A stretch of 64,000 bases of DNA from Carbonactinospora thermoautotrophica (GCF_001543895.1 NZ_JYIJ01000014.1:248001-312000), one strand, 5' to 3'. Numbered from the stretch's first letter, positions 17,558-26,698 are shown. Program-made: numbers and translations. Notes: generated by a model not told the origin, from the letters alone.

Positions 17558-18327
17558 ATACCGCAGCTCGGCGCGGTCCAGTAGTAGGCGTTGGCGATGC
17601 CGTCGTCGTCGTTCTCCGCCCGGCTGTCCACGTGCACGTGGTCGTCGTGGCCGGCCGCGCCCGGGCCGATCAGGCCGCTGAAGCCGGTGTAGCGGGCCTC
17701 CTTGGCGATCGTGCACAGCGAGTCGTAGGTCGAGACGAGGTCGGCGGCCATGCCGTACAGGTGCTGGCTGTTGGACGCCCCGCCGACCCGATTGTTGCAC
17801 TCGACGCTGCGAAAGCCCGTGGTGACGATCAACGGCTGGTCACCGAGCCGGTGCCGCAGCGCCTCCAGCTTCCACATCACGCGCAGCGCGTTGGCCTGGG
17901 CGGTGGCTGCCGGGACCTTGCCGCCGGACCAGCCGCCGAAGCAGTCGTCATCCATCTCGGCGTAGGAGAAGTGGATCGGGGTGCAGTCGGGGTCCTGCAG
18001 CGAGTAGATCTTGCTGTACGTGGCCGGGCCGGCGATCCCGTCGGCCGCCAGGCCGTACGCGGCCTGGAAACGCTTCAGCGCCGCCTCGGTCTCGTCGCCG
18101 AAGACGCCGTCGATCGCCACGTAGTCGTGGTAGGCGGCCCACCCGGCGATCCGGATCTGCAACTGAGTGACGTCGCTGCCGCTCATCCCCTTCTGCAGGG
18201 TGCGGGTCCAGGTGTAGCACTCGTCCGCGTGCGCCGGGGTGGCGCTGCCCACGACCAGGGCGCCGGTCACCGGGACGGCCAGCGCCAGGGCGAGGACGAG
18301 ACTGAGCAGGAGACGGTACGGCCTCAT
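17554..18327 (-). CDS. Secreted peptidoglycan-binding M15-type D,D-carboxypeptidase-like protein
   Basis: A 257-residue exported protein. The start is ATG 18327, 5 nt after GGGAGG. The signal peptide is ~1-36 (LLLSLVLALALAVPVTGAL, cut near AHA-DE). A PG_binding_1 domain lies at ~40-105 (DVTQLQIRIAGW, DGVFGDETEAALKRFQ). The C-terminal domain (~130-257) has a zinc-peptidase M15-like pattern: TTGFRSVECN, SQHLYGMAADLV (His...Asp) and DDHVHVDSR. It probably trims muropeptides in the wall. Its 3' end abuts an unrelated HxlR remnant. Confidence 0.85.
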   Translation of the reverse strand: MRPYRLLLSLVLALALAVPVTGALVVGSATPAHADECYTWTRTLQKGMSGSDVTQLQIRIAGWAAYHDYVAIDGVFGDETEAALKRFQAAYGLAADGIAGPATYSKIYSLQDPDCTPIHFSYAEMDDDCFGGWSGGKVPAATAQANALRVMWKLEALRHRLGDQPLIVTTGFRSVECNNRVGGASNSQHLYGMAADLVSTYDSLCTIAKEARYTGFSGLIGPGAAGHDDHVHVDSRAENDDDGIANAYYWTAPSCGI

Positions 18328-18763
18328 GCGTCCTCCCGAGAGCCAGGGTTCTGGGATGCGGTGACACCGACCGGCAAGATCGCCGGCTACCCGAGGATCG
18401 GGGCGATTTCTTTTCGGAGTCAACAACGCGGGGGGAAATTTCTGTCGAACGCGCCTTCTGCTGAACGCGGTCCATCCCAGCGACGAGCAGGCCGGCGTCG
18501 CCTGCTCCTTGGTCCTCAAGCGCCGGCTGGGGAACACCGCGGCGAGTTGCTCTAGATCGAATACTTGCCGTAGCATGCTGATCGCGATCAGTGCGCAGCT
18601 CGTTCGCAGTTCCCCACGGGTATTCGTCGCACGTTCCACGCTTCCCCTGAACTCCGTCCGGCGTTACGGGATGGTGCATCGCGCGAACGGTTATCGTGCG
18701 CCGGTCGGCGGAGTGGCTCACCCCTGCTGGCTTCTATCTGGTTTCCGTGTCCGGAGGTGTCGC
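18328..18763. other. Divergent intergenic region, peptidase / STAS
   Basis: 436 bp between divergent genes and no gene that I can support. It contains CTGATCGCGATCAG (18578-18591), a perfect 14-bp palindrome, and a TTGACT element on the minus strand that could be a -35 box for the peptidase. A GGGTAT near 18618 resembles a SigB-type -10 box for the STAS gene, but the matching -35 spacing is not convincing. Confidence 0.5.
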
Positions 18764-19168
18764 GTGCCCAGTTTCGTCTCGCCCGGTCGTACCAGGCGGG
18801 CCCCGCGGCACGTGTCGATCAACCGCACCGAGCAGGCCGTCCTTGTCCGCGTCCACGACGAGCTCGACATGTGCTCGGCAGCCAAGGTGCGTGTTGGCCT
18901 GGGGCAGGCCCTCCTGCTCGCCCTCCGCGAGGGGCCGCCCTGCCTGGAAATCGACCTCGGTGCGGTCCCCTTCGCCGACTCGACCGGGCTCGCCGTCCTC
19001 GCCGGGCTAGCCTCCGCGGCACGCAGCTGCCGGGTCCAGGTCCGGCTGACCGGGGTGCGGCCTTCGGTCCGCCGCGTGCTGGACCTCACCGGCCTGGCGG
19101 CGCTCTTCCCACCCGCCGTCGCGGTCACCCCGGTCCCATCCCGGCGCGCCGCCACCGGCCACCCCTGA
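18764..19168 (+). CDS. STAS-domain anti-sigma factor antagonist
   Basis: A 134-residue SpoIIAA/RsbV-like protein. The STAS core spans ~20-115: VLVRVHDELDMCSAAKVR at the N-terminus and the phosphorylatable loop PFADSTGLAVLAGL (~68-81), with the Ser of DSTG as the expected kinase target. Basic extensions flank it. GTG 18764 has GGAGG 6 nt upstream. It should act in a partner-switching pathway with HATPase kinases such as those at 8107 or 62940, although no partner is adjacent. Confidence 0.88.
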   Translation: MPSFVSPGRTRRAPRHVSINRTEQAVLVRVHDELDMCSAAKVRVGLGQALLLALREGPPCLEIDLGAVPFADSTGLAVLAGLASAARSCRVQVRLTGVRPSVRRVLDLTGLAALFPPAVAVTPVPSRRAATGHP

Positions 19169-19385
19169 AGCCGGCCCGCACCGTGCCGAACCCCGGCCAC
19201 GGACTCGTCGGCGGGCACCATCCGCCGCACGACGACGGCCATCGCGACGCGCTCATGCCCTCAATGCCTCGACCTCGACCTGGTTCCCCTGTGCGGCCCT
19301 GTCTGGTCACCCTATGGGTGAGAATCCGGTCACCAGGAGGACCAGGTGGAGGACGAAGCGGTCGGCCGGGAGCGTCCCGGCCGCG

Positions 19386-20765
19386 TCATGCCCCGGTGGC
19401 CGCGGGCAGGCGGCCGGCCTTCACGGCGGCGGCCAACTCGGCGTGATCGCGTTCGGTCCGGTCCGCGTACCGGACGGCGTACCGGCCGATCGCCTCGGCC
19501 AGCTCGCCGTCCTCACCGCAGTACCCGGCCAGCAGGCGCGGGTCGACCGACCGGGTGTGCGCCCGGGCCAGCAGCGCCCCCGCCAGCCGGCCGTAGTCGT
19601 CCAGGTGGTTGCCGTTCAGCCGGGTGGGGTCGATGTCGCCCTTCATGTTCCGGAACTGGCGCACCAGGAACGGCCGGCCCGCCACCGTGGTCCAGCCGAG
19701 CAGGATGTCGGTCTCGGCCTGGACCAGCCGCGTCCCGTCCACGATCCGGCGGCCCTCGTGGTCGGCGGGCGGCAGGTTGAGGTACGGCGCGAGCGCCGGG
19801 GGCCGCGCCTCCTTGAGTTGGAGGACCAGCGCCTCCTCGCCGTTGCCGTGCAACAACGCCACGTACGTGCGCAGGCCCACGCTGCCGGTGCCCACGACGC
19901 GGAACGCCACGTCCGAGACGCTGTACCGGGTGATCAGGACACGTCGTGACTCGCGCAGCGTGTCCACGTACGCGGTCAGGCCGCGGACCACCTCCGCTGC
20001 CGTCTCCTCGTCCACGCGGGTCAGCACCGGCGGGTCCTCGACGAACCGCCACCTGGCGTGATCCACCCGCCGGGTCCACTTGGCCGCGACCTTGGCGCTG
20101 GTGTTCTTGCGTGCCTTGGCCGACGCCTTCTCGAAGTCGTCGAGCAGCTCGTCCGCCTGCGCACGGGTGATCACCGAGGCGTCGGTCAGCGCGTTCCACG
20201 AGTCGAGGAACGGCTGCCTGGCCAGGTCGGCGATCGTCCGCTGGTAGGCCCGCACCGCGTCCTCGGCCGCCTCGCGGCAGCGGCCCTCCGCCACGCCGCC
20301 CTCCCGGCCGGCCAGCACCAGGCTCGCCGCCAGCCGCTTCAGGTCGTACTCCCACGGGCCGGGTACGGTCTCGTCGAAGTCGTTGATGTCCATGACGATC
20401 CGCCGCTCCGGCGTGCCGTACAGCCCGAAGTTCGCGGCGTGCGCGTCGCCGCACAGCTGCGCGGTCAGCCCGCTGACCGGCCGCCCGGCGAGGTCTGCGG
20501 CCATGAGCCCCGCCGTGCCGCGGAAGAACGCGAACGGCGAGGCGATCATCCGCCCGACCCACAACGGCACCAGGTGCGCCAGCCGGTCCCGGTTCGTCGC
20601 CGCCACGTACTCGACCGCGTCCGGCCGGCCCACGCCCTCGGCCGGGTGGTCATGCAGCCGGTGCGGCACCTCCTCGCGCAGTGCCCGCCCGCGCGCGTAC
20701 ACCTCGCGCGGGTCCTGCCATGTCGCGAACCCGGCGACCGTCACCAGCCCCGCGCCGTCTGGCAT
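19386..20765 (-). CDS. DUF2252-family protein
   Basis: A 459-residue DUF2252 protein, a kinase-like-fold family common in actinobacteria and of unknown reaction. Diagnostic motifs are MIASPFAFFRGTAGLMAADL (~68-90), QLCGDAHAANFGLYGTPE (~103-120), DINDFDETVPGPWEYDLKRLA (~126-146) and VGTGSVGLRTYVALLHG (~290). The GDAH-N and D-ND motifs resemble the catalytic and metal-binding loops of aminoglycoside-phosphotransferase-like kinases. The start at 20765 gives a family-like length. It stands alone. Confidence 0.9.
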   Translation of the reverse strand: MPDGAGLVTVAGFATWQDPREVYARGRALREEVPHRLHDHPAEGVGRPDAVEYVAATNRDRLAHLVPLWVGRMIASPFAFFRGTAGLMAADLAGRPVSGLTAQLCGDAHAANFGLYGTPERRIVMDINDFDETVPGPWEYDLKRLAASLVLAGREGGVAEGRCREAAEDAVRAYQRTIADLARQPFLDSWNALTDASVITRAQADELLDDFEKASAKARKNTSAKVAAKWTRRVDHARWRFVEDPPVLTRVDEETAAEVVRGLTAYVDTLRESRRVLITRYSVSDVAFRVVGTGSVGLRTYVALLHGNGEEALVLQLKEARPPALAPYLNLPPADHEGRRIVDGTRLVQAETDILLGWTTVAGRPFLVRQFRNMKGDIDPTRLNGNHLDDYGRLAGALLARAHTRSVDPRLLAGYCGEDGELAEAIGRYAVRYADRTERDHAELAAAVKAGRLPAATGA

Positions 20766-20968
20766 CGCCCCTCCCTCCCGCGCCCATGATCAGGGCGTAC
20801 CCGGGGAGCCTACCGTCGTTCCGCCCGGGGGAGAGCCGGGACGACAGGTCCGGACACCCTCACCCGAGACCAATCACCGGACAGCCTTCACGGTGATCAA
20901 GCGGTCGGCGGCCCCGACTCCGGCGAGGCGTCGCTCGCGCGGGCATCGGGATTGTTCCTTTGCGCGGT

Positions 20969-21337
20969 TCACGCCCGGTCGGCTGGAGGGATGCGGGGGC
21001 AGCAGGTAAGGGCGGTGGCGTTGTCGGCGGCCAGGGCACGGGCGAGCATGACCAGGTCGGCGACCCGAGGGTCGCCCACGGAGTACCGCAGCTTGCGTCC
21101 GTCCCGGCGGGCGACCACGTAGCCGCAGTCGACCAGGCAGGACAGGTGGACCGACACCCGCGGCTGGGAGATCCCGACGTGCGCCACGCACTCGGCGGAG
21201 GTGCGCTCGCCGGCCAGGATGAATTCCAGCAGCCTCAGCCGGGTGGGGTCGGCCAGGGCGCGGAAGAACCGGGCCACGGTGTCGGTGTGCGAGCACCCGG
21301 CGGCCGGCGCGCGGGCCGAGGCAGCGGTGGGGTTCAC
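20969..21337 (-). CDS. ArsR-family Hg(II)-responsive repressor (Streptomyces-type MerR)
   Basis: A 122-residue ArsR/SmtB winged-helix repressor divergent from merA. The recognition region is ECVAHVGISQPRVSVHLSCLVDCGYVVARRDGRKLRY (~50-87). Cysteines at CSH, ECV, SCLVDCG and the C-terminal TCC are candidates for Hg(II) ligands. Streptomyces mer operons are controlled by this ArsR-type repressor and not by the MerR family, and the CVDCGY/ALTCCP pattern fits that subgroup. A 20-bp inverted repeat lies 20 bp upstream of its start, between it and merA, as expected of a shared operator. Confidence 0.9.
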   Translation of the reverse strand: MNPTAASARAPAAGCSHTDTVARFFRALADPTRLRLLEFILAGERTSAECVAHVGISQPRVSVHLSCLVDCGYVVARRDGRKLRYSVGDPRVADLVMLARALAADNATALTCCPRIPPADRA

Positions 21338-21356
21338 GGGGAGAGCCTTTCCGTCG

Positions 21357-21398
21357 CTATTCGCCTATCCGAATAGTATGGTGGCATTCCGCTATTCG
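21357..21398. promoter_or_regulatory. Mer operator: CTATTCG inverted repeat plus extra half-site
   Basis: CTATTCG (21357-21363) and CGAATAG (21370-21376) form a perfect 7-bp-arm palindrome with a 6-bp spacer, and a third CTATTCG half-site lies at 21392-21398. They sit in the 122-bp gap between the repressor and merA, in an AT-rich promoter stretch. An imperfect AT-rich dyad of this type is the usual ArsR/SmtB-family binding site. Confidence 0.7.
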
Positions 21399-21459
21399 GC
21401 CAGGCGCATAGAAAACTGGTCCGGCCCCGCGCCGGGCCCCGAACTAAGGAGGCAGGGCG

Positions 21460-22887
21460 GTGACCAAGACGGCATCCGGCTACGACCTGGCCGTCATCGG
21501 CTCGGGCGGGGCGGCCTTCGCCGCCGCGATAGCTGCTCAGCGCGCCGGCAAGCGCGTGCTCATGGTCGAGCGCCACACGATCGGCGGCACGTGCGTGAAC
21601 ACCGGCTGCGTGCCGTCCAAGGCGCTGCTGGCCGCGGCCGAGGCCCGCCACGTTGCTCTCGATCAGCGCTTCCCCGGCATCACCACCTCCGCCGGCCCGG
21701 TTGACTTCCCCGCCCTGATCGCCGGCAAGCGGGGGCTGGTGGAGGCGCTGCGGGCGGAGAAGTACACCGATTTGGCCGAGGAGTACGGCTGGCAGATCCT
21801 GCGCGGTGAGGCCCGCTTCGTCGAGGGTCCCGCCTTGGAGGTCACCCTGGCCGAGGGCGGGATCCGCCGGGTCGAGGCGGCGCACTACCTCGTGGCCACC
21901 GGTTCGGCGCCTTGGACACCGCCGATCGACGGCTTGGCGGAGGTCGGTTACCTCACCAGCACCACCGCGATGGAGCTGGACGCGCTGCCTGAGAGCCTGC
22001 TGGTGGTCGGCGGCAACGCCATCGGCCTGGAACAGGCCCAACTCTTCGCCCGGCTCGGCACGAGCGTGACCGTGGTCGAGGCGCTGGACCGGCTCGCCCC
22101 GTTCGAGGAACCGGAGATCAGCCAGACGATCGAGGGCGTCTTCGCCGACGAGGGCGTCACCGTCCACACCGGCGCCGAACTGGCGCGGGTACGCCGCCGA
22201 GACGGCCAGGTGGTCGCCACCGTGCGTCACCAGGACGGAGGCGAGATCGAGCTGAGCGCCGAGCAGCTGCTGGTGGCCACCGGCCGCCGCCCGGCCACCG
22301 CCGGGCTGAACCTGGAAGCGGTCCAGGTCAAGGTCGGCTCGCATGGGGAGGTGGTGGTCGACGAATACCTGCGCACCACCAACCCGCGGATCTGGGCTGT
22401 CGGCGATGTCACCGGCCACCCCCAGTACGTCTACGTCGCCGCTGCCCACGGCACGTTGGCGGCCGACAACGCCCTCAACGACGCCCGGCGCGTCCTGGAC
22501 TACACCGCCCTGCCCCGGGTCACCTTCACCTCCCCGGCGATCGCCTCGGTCGGCATGACCGAAGCCCAGGCGCTCGAAGCCGGCCTCCGCTGCGAGTGCC
22601 GGGTGCTGCCGTTGGAGTACGTGCCCCGCGCGCTGGTCAACCGCGACACCCGCGGCCTGGTCAAACTCGTCGCCGACGCCGAAAGCGGCCGCCTGCTCGG
22701 CGCCCACGTCATCGCCGAGAGCGCCGGGGAGGTCATCGCCGTGGCCGGCTACGCGCTGGCCAACCGGATGAGCGTGGCGCAGGTCGCCGAGATGTGGTGC
22801 CCCTACCTGACCATGGCCGAAGGGCTGAAGCTGGCCGCCCAGACCTTCACCCGCGACGTCACCAAGCTCTCCTGCTGCGCCTCTTGA
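21460..22887 (+). CDS. merA: Mercuric reductase
   Basis: NADPH- and FAD-dependent cytosolic reductase of Hg(II) to volatile Hg(0). It has 475 residues and lacks the N-terminal heavy-metal-associated (NmerA) domain, as in Streptomyces. The FAD motif AVIGSGGAAFAAAI (~11-24), the redox-active GGTCVNTGCVPSK (~44-56), the NAD(P)H motif LLVVGGNAIGLEQAQ (~182-196), GDVTGHPQYVYVAA and the C-terminal SCCAS cysteine pair that passes Hg(II) to the active site are all present. AAGGAGG lies 7 nt before GTG 21460. It is under the divergent ArsR-type repressor. Confidence 0.97.
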   Translation: MTKTASGYDLAVIGSGGAAFAAAIAAQRAGKRVLMVERHTIGGTCVNTGCVPSKALLAAAEARHVALDQRFPGITTSAGPVDFPALIAGKRGLVEALRAEKYTDLAEEYGWQILRGEARFVEGPALEVTLAEGGIRRVEAAHYLVATGSAPWTPPIDGLAEVGYLTSTTAMELDALPESLLVVGGNAIGLEQAQLFARLGTSVTVVEALDRLAPFEEPEISQTIEGVFADEGVTVHTGAELARVRRRDGQVVATVRHQDGGEIELSAEQLLVATGRRPATAGLNLEAVQVKVGSHGEVVVDEYLRTTNPRIWAVGDVTGHPQYVYVAAAHGTLAADNALNDARRVLDYTALPRVTFTSPAIASVGMTEAQALEAGLRCECRVLPLEYVPRALVNRDTRGLVKLVADAESGRLLGAHVIAESAGEVIAVAGYALANRMSVAQVAEMWCPYLTMAEGLKLAAQTFTRDVTKLSCCAS

Positions 22888-23136
22888 CCAGGGATCGGCC
22901 AGGAGACCCTGCTGACCCGCCCGCCGCCGCAGTGGGCTGCCGCCCTGCCGGCCGCGCTACGCTGCCTGCACCAGGCGATCCTCACCGGCTCCCCCACCAC
23001 TGGGCCGAAACCACTTTCAGGCGCAGGCCCGCCGCTCGGTCTCGACCCGGCCGAGGTCTTGGCCGAACTGGCCGCCGCCGGCCTCATCGTCGTGGACCCG
23101 GCCAGCCGCGCTGGCCGGGCGGGTCTCAGACCTGAG
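22888..23136 (+). pseudogene. Probable organomercurial lyase (merB) N-terminal remnant
   Basis: Directly after the merA stop, in the same frame, ~80 codons read LLTRPPPQWAAALPAALRCLH, then GPPLGLDPAEVLAELAAAGL and IVVDPASRAGRAG. This resembles the N-terminal winged-helix part of actinobacterial MerB proteins (LHRAVL...LD..ALAALAEADLV.LD). The catalytic C-terminal cysteines are missing: the sequence runs into a terminator and the neighbouring helD gene. There is no clear start codon. Position after merA is where Streptomyces merB lies. I read it as a truncated, inactive merB, with moderate confidence. Confidence 0.5.
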
Positions 23137-23185
23137 TCGCCGCCGCGCGGCGCGTCCCGCAGCCGGGGTGCCGCGCGGCGGCGAC
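23136..23185. terminator. Strong bidirectional terminator between mer and helD
   Basis: GTCGCCGCCGCGCGGC (23136-23151) and its exact 16-bp complement (23170-23185) enclose an 18-nt loop. It lies between the converging mer and helD transcription units and ends 8 bp before the helD stop. Confidence 0.8.
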
Positions 23186-23192
23186 GTCATGC

Positions 23193-25502
23193 TCAGCGGG
23201 CCGGTACGGCGTCGTCCCGCGGCCGTAGCCGGGTGAGCGCAGCGGGCAGCTCGCCGGTGTGCACGACGCCCAAGCGTTGCGTGGCCCTGGTCAGCGCGAC
23301 GTAGAGATCGTTTCGGCCGCGCGGCGACTCGGCCAGGATCCGCTCCGGCTCGACAACGAGCACCGAGTCGAACTCCAGCCCCTTGGCCTGCCGGACGCTC
23401 AACACCACCACCGGGTTCTCCAGCTCCGGGTCCTCCCCGACCGCGGCGTCCGGCAGGGTGGCGGTGAACGCGCGACCCAGCTCGTCGAGCCGCGTGGCGG
23501 GCACGATCACGGCCAGCCGCCCGTCACCCACCTCGGCGGCCTCGCGGGCCACGATCACGGCCAGGCGGTCGGCCAGCTCGGCAGGCGGGACCTCCAGCCG
23601 CCACGGCTCGACGCCGGACTCCCGCACCGACCGCGGCGGATCGAGCGGCGGGTTGAGCCCGGCCAGCACGTCCGCGGCGACGGCCATGATCTCGGCCGGC
23701 GTGCGATAGTTGACGGTCAGCCGTTCCAACCGCCACCGGTCGCCGACGTATGGCTTGAGTACCCGCTGCCAGGACGACGTGCCCGCCAGGTCGCCGGTCT
23801 GCGCGACGTCGCCGACGAGCGTCATCCACCGGCAGCGCCGCATCAGCATCCGCCACGCCATCTCGGACAGCTCCTGTGCCTCGTCCACGATGACCTGCCC
23901 GAACGTCCACGTCCGGTCAGCCGCCGCGCGCTCCGCCGTCGTCCGGTCGTCCACGTCCTCGTGGCGATCGGCCAGCTGGTCGGCGTCCAGCAGGTCGTAG
24001 GCCCCCAAGATCTTGGGCTCTGCGTCGTCCTCCAGGTCGATGGAACGGGAGCCGAACGCGATGTCGAGCACGCCCTGCGCGTAGGCGATCCGCTCGCGGC
24101 GCTTGCGCTCCGCGAGCGCCTTCGCTGGCCGGTCGTCCTCACCAAGCAGCTCGGCCGCCTCGTCAAGCAGCGGGACATCCGCCGGCGTCCAGCCGCCCTC
24201 CGGGTCGCGCAGCAGCAGCTTCCGCTCCGCCTCGGTGAGCCCCGGCGCGGCGGAGGCGAGCAGCTCGGCGGAGGAGAAGAGGTCGGCCAGCAGCCGCTGC
24301 GGGGTCAGGACCGGCCACAGCTCCTCGAGCGCGGCCTGCACCCCGGCGTCCTCGCGCAGCTCCCGGCGGATCTCGGCGACGTCAGCCTCGTCGAGCAGGT
24401 TGTCACCGCCGAACACGTCGGCGCCGAGCCGATCGGCGACCTGCCGGGCGAGCGCATCGATGACCTCCCGGACGAAGATCGGCCGAGCCTGGTTGTGCGG
24501 CATGCGGGAACGCCGGGCCCGTTCTCGTGCCCGCACGCAGGTCTCCCGGTCCAGCCGCAGGATCTCGTACTCGAAGACGATCTCCATTGCGTCGTCGGGC
24601 ACCCGCTGCCGGTCGCGTACGGCGGCGGCCACGATGTCCGCCATAGCCAGCCTGCCCTTGATCTCCGCGACCTCGGGCGGCTCGGCGCGTCGCGCGCTGA
24701 TTCCGGGGTACAGCTCGCCGATGGTGGACAGCAGCACACCGGTCTCGCCGAGCGAGGGCAGCACCTGCTCGATGTAGCGCAAGAAGGTCGCGTTCGGGCC
24801 GACGATCAGCACGCCGCGCCTCGACAGCTGCTGTCGGTACGTATAAAGCAGGAAGGCGGCCCGGTGCAGAGCGACGGCGGTCTTGCCGGTGCCGGGGCCG
24901 CCCTCGACGACGAGCACGCCCTTGTGCTCTGAGCGGATGATCCGGTCCTGCTCAGCTTGGATGGTCTCGACGATGTCGTTCATCCGGCCGGTCCGGCTGG
25001 CGTTCAACGCGGCCAGCAACGCGGCCTCGCCGACCAGCCCCTCGCGCCCGGCGCGGTCGGCAGCGGCGAGGTCGAGCACCTCATCGTCGAGGCCGACCAC
25101 CTTCCGGTGTCTTGTCCTGATGTGCCGGCGTCGCCTGACACCGCCGGGTGAGGCCACAGTGGCGAGGTAGAACGGACGCGCGGCCGGCGCGCGCCAGTCC
25201 ACCAGCAGCGGCTCGTAGTCAGCGGATTCGTCGAGAATGCCGATCCGGCCGATATAGCGACGCTCGCCGTCGTGGAAATCGAGCCTGCCGAAACACAGCC
25301 CGTTCTCCGCGGCGTCGAATCGGGCGAGCTGCTCGGCGTATATGGCGGCGGCGGCGTCACGTTCGAGCAGGGCCTGAGGGGTTCCACCGGCTTCCCGCAG
25401 CACCAGCGCCAGCCGATTCGAGGCCCGTTCGCGCAGGTCGTCGAGCCGCCCGTAGAGCATCGAAACGTACTCCTGCTCGCGGTCGATTTCCTCGTTTGAC
25501 AA
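23193..25502 (-). CDS. helD: HelD-type RNA polymerase recycling ATPase (UvrD/Rep-like superfamily 1)
   Basis: A 769-residue HelD-family motor that removes stalled RNA polymerase from DNA; class II members (HelR) protect against rifamycins in some actinobacteria. An N-terminal coiled-coil (EQEYVSMLYGRLDDLRERA, ~8-28) would enter the polymerase secondary channel. Walker A is GGPGTGKTAVALH (~203-215). The DEAQELSEMAWRML Walker B (~545) and the C-terminal helicase motifs VNYRTPAEI, VRQAKGLEFDSV and LYVALTRATQRL are intact. The start is TTG 25502 with GGAGG just upstream. The promoter region is markedly AT-rich. Confidence 0.9.
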   Translation of the reverse strand: MSNEEIDREQEYVSMLYGRLDDLRERASNRLALVLREAGGTPQALLERDAAAAIYAEQLARFDAAENGLCFGRLDFHDGERRYIGRIGILDESADYEPLLVDWRAPAARPFYLATVASPGGVRRRRHIRTRHRKVVGLDDEVLDLAAADRAGREGLVGEAALLAALNASRTGRMNDIVETIQAEQDRIIRSEHKGVLVVEGGPGTGKTAVALHRAAFLLYTYRQQLSRRGVLIVGPNATFLRYIEQVLPSLGETGVLLSTIGELYPGISARRAEPPEVAEIKGRLAMADIVAAAVRDRQRVPDDAMEIVFEYEILRLDRETCVRARERARRSRMPHNQARPIFVREVIDALARQVADRLGADVFGGDNLLDEADVAEIRRELREDAGVQAALEELWPVLTPQRLLADLFSSAELLASAAPGLTEAERKLLLRDPEGGWTPADVPLLDEAAELLGEDDRPAKALAERKRRERIAYAQGVLDIAFGSRSIDLEDDAEPKILGAYDLLDADQLADRHEDVDDRTTAERAAADRTWTFGQVIVDEAQELSEMAWRMLMRRCRWMTLVGDVAQTGDLAGTSSWQRVLKPYVGDRWRLERLTVNYRTPAEIMAVAADVLAGLNPPLDPPRSVRESGVEPWRLEVPPAELADRLAVIVAREAAEVGDGRLAVIVPATRLDELGRAFTATLPDAAVGEDPELENPVVVLSVRQAKGLEFDSVLVVEPERILAESPRGRNDLYVALTRATQRLGVVHTGELPAALTRLRPRDDAVPAR

Positions 25503-26038
25503 TCTGCCTCCATTTCCGCTAGAACAAATAATGAGGGCTTGTCCATTTTCAAAAGCCAGAGTAATAAAATATAGGCGAACCGTTCCTCGTGCGCCAACGA
25601 ATTCATGCGCACCCGTGTGTTTCGCCCTGACCGGCCAGGCCGGTTCTGCGAATCGCGTCCACGCTCAGTACTCGTCCCTGGCGTCATATAGCCGCAAGGA
25701 ACCCGCGCCGTCTTCATCGCGGGGGAACACCGCCGCTGGGCGGGGGTCGACTTCCCGCCGCAGTGGACGGTTGTCGGCCCGCGCGGGTGTATCTGGCGTG
25801 GTGTCGAGCCACCCCCACCACCCGCGTCACCGAACAGCCAGTTTTCCGTGTCCGCCGACAGGCGGGAGCCCTTCTTGGTCGTATCCCCAGTACCGTCATC
25901 GTTGACCGCCGAGGCCGGGTCGCCGCGTGAGCACCCGGTGGGTTGACCGGGGAGAAACTCCGGCCGATGGGCGAGACGATCGCCGCCGTGAGCTGAGGCT
26001 GCGGTCTGGCCGCGGGGCGCACGGGAAAAGGGAGTGCC
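25503..26038. other. AT-rich helD promoter region and methyltransferase upstream region
   Basis: 536 bp and no gene that I can support. The first ~120 bp are AT-rich for this genome. On the minus strand they hold TATATT (25568-25573) and TTGGCG (25592-25597) 18 bp apart, a plausible -10/-35 pair for helD. A leader stem, GGCTT...AAGCC, lies at 25536-25557. The rest is GC-rich with small inverted repeats. Confidence 0.5.
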
Positions 26039-26698
26039 ATGACCGGATGCGTGGGTGAACGTGAGCACCGGTACTTCGCGAGGTACTACGACCGGATCAC
26101 CCAGGTGGCTGAGCGGCGGTGGCTCGGGGCGGTGCGCGACCGCTTGGTCGGGGAGCTGGGCGGGCAGGTCTTGGAGATCGGCGCCGGCACCGGCGCCAAC
26201 CTTGCCCACTACCGGGGCGCGGCGCGGGTGGTCGCGGCCGAACCGGACCGGGCCATGCGCCACTACCTGCGACAGCGGCTGGATCAGGCCCACGTGCCGG
26301 TGGAGGTCAGCGCCGCGCGTGGTGAGGATCTGCCCTTCCCCGACGCCAGCTTCGACGCGGTGGTGAGCACGCTGGTGCTGTGCTCGGTCAGTGATCTGGA
26401 CCGGACGCTGGCCGAGGTCCGGCGTGTGCTCAAGCCGACCGGACGGTTCGTGTTCTGCGAGCACGTGCGCGCCCCCGGGGTGCGCGGCCGGATCCAGGAC
26501 CTGCTCACCCCGGTGTGGAGGCGCCTGGGTGCGGGCTGTCACCCCAACCGGCGGATCCGGGCCGCGATCGAGCGGGCCGGCCTGGTCATCCGCGACATCG
26601 AGACGTTTTACCCCCGCCCGAATCTCCCGGTCACCGTGCCGATGATCCAGGGGGTGGCGGTACCGGCGGATCGCCGGCACGCGAACCCGGGCCGCTGA
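26039..26698 (+). CDS. Class I SAM-dependent methyltransferase (UbiE-like)
   Basis: A 219-residue methyltransferase. Motif I is VLEIGAGTGANLAHY (~44-58), the acidic loop is VVAAEPDRAM (~64-73), motif II/III is LPFPDASFDAVVSTLVLCSV (~99-118), and LKPTGRFVFCEHVRAPG (~131-147) closes the Rossmann fold. The C-terminal part is as in lipid/quinone C-methyltransferases and tellurite- or arsenite-type enzymes. GGGAG lies 5 nt before ATG 26039. The acceptor is unknown, and no partner gene is adjacent. Confidence 0.9.
   Translation: MTGCVGEREHRYFARYYDRITQVAERRWLGAVRDRLVGELGGQVLEIGAGTGANLAHYRGAARVVAAEPDRAMRHYLRQRLDQAHVPVEVSAARGEDLPFPDASFDAVVSTLVLCSVSDLDRTLAEVRRVLKPTGRFVFCEHVRAPGVRGRIQDLLTPVWRRLGAGCHPNRRIRAAIERAGLVIRDIETFYPRPNLPVTVPMIQGVAVPADRRHANPGR

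Noticed and set aside
18328-18520. A c-di-AMP (ydaO-type) riboswitch upstream of the peptidoglycan hydrolase, as found for Streptomyces wall hydrolases
   Set aside because: I could not find the conserved ydaO core sequence elements; only generic inverted repeats are present.
25503-25760. A rifamycin-associated element ahead of the HelD-type gene
   Set aside because: No match to a GGGGCTTGC...GCAAG-type dyad; the GGCTT/AAGCC stem present is shorter and differs.
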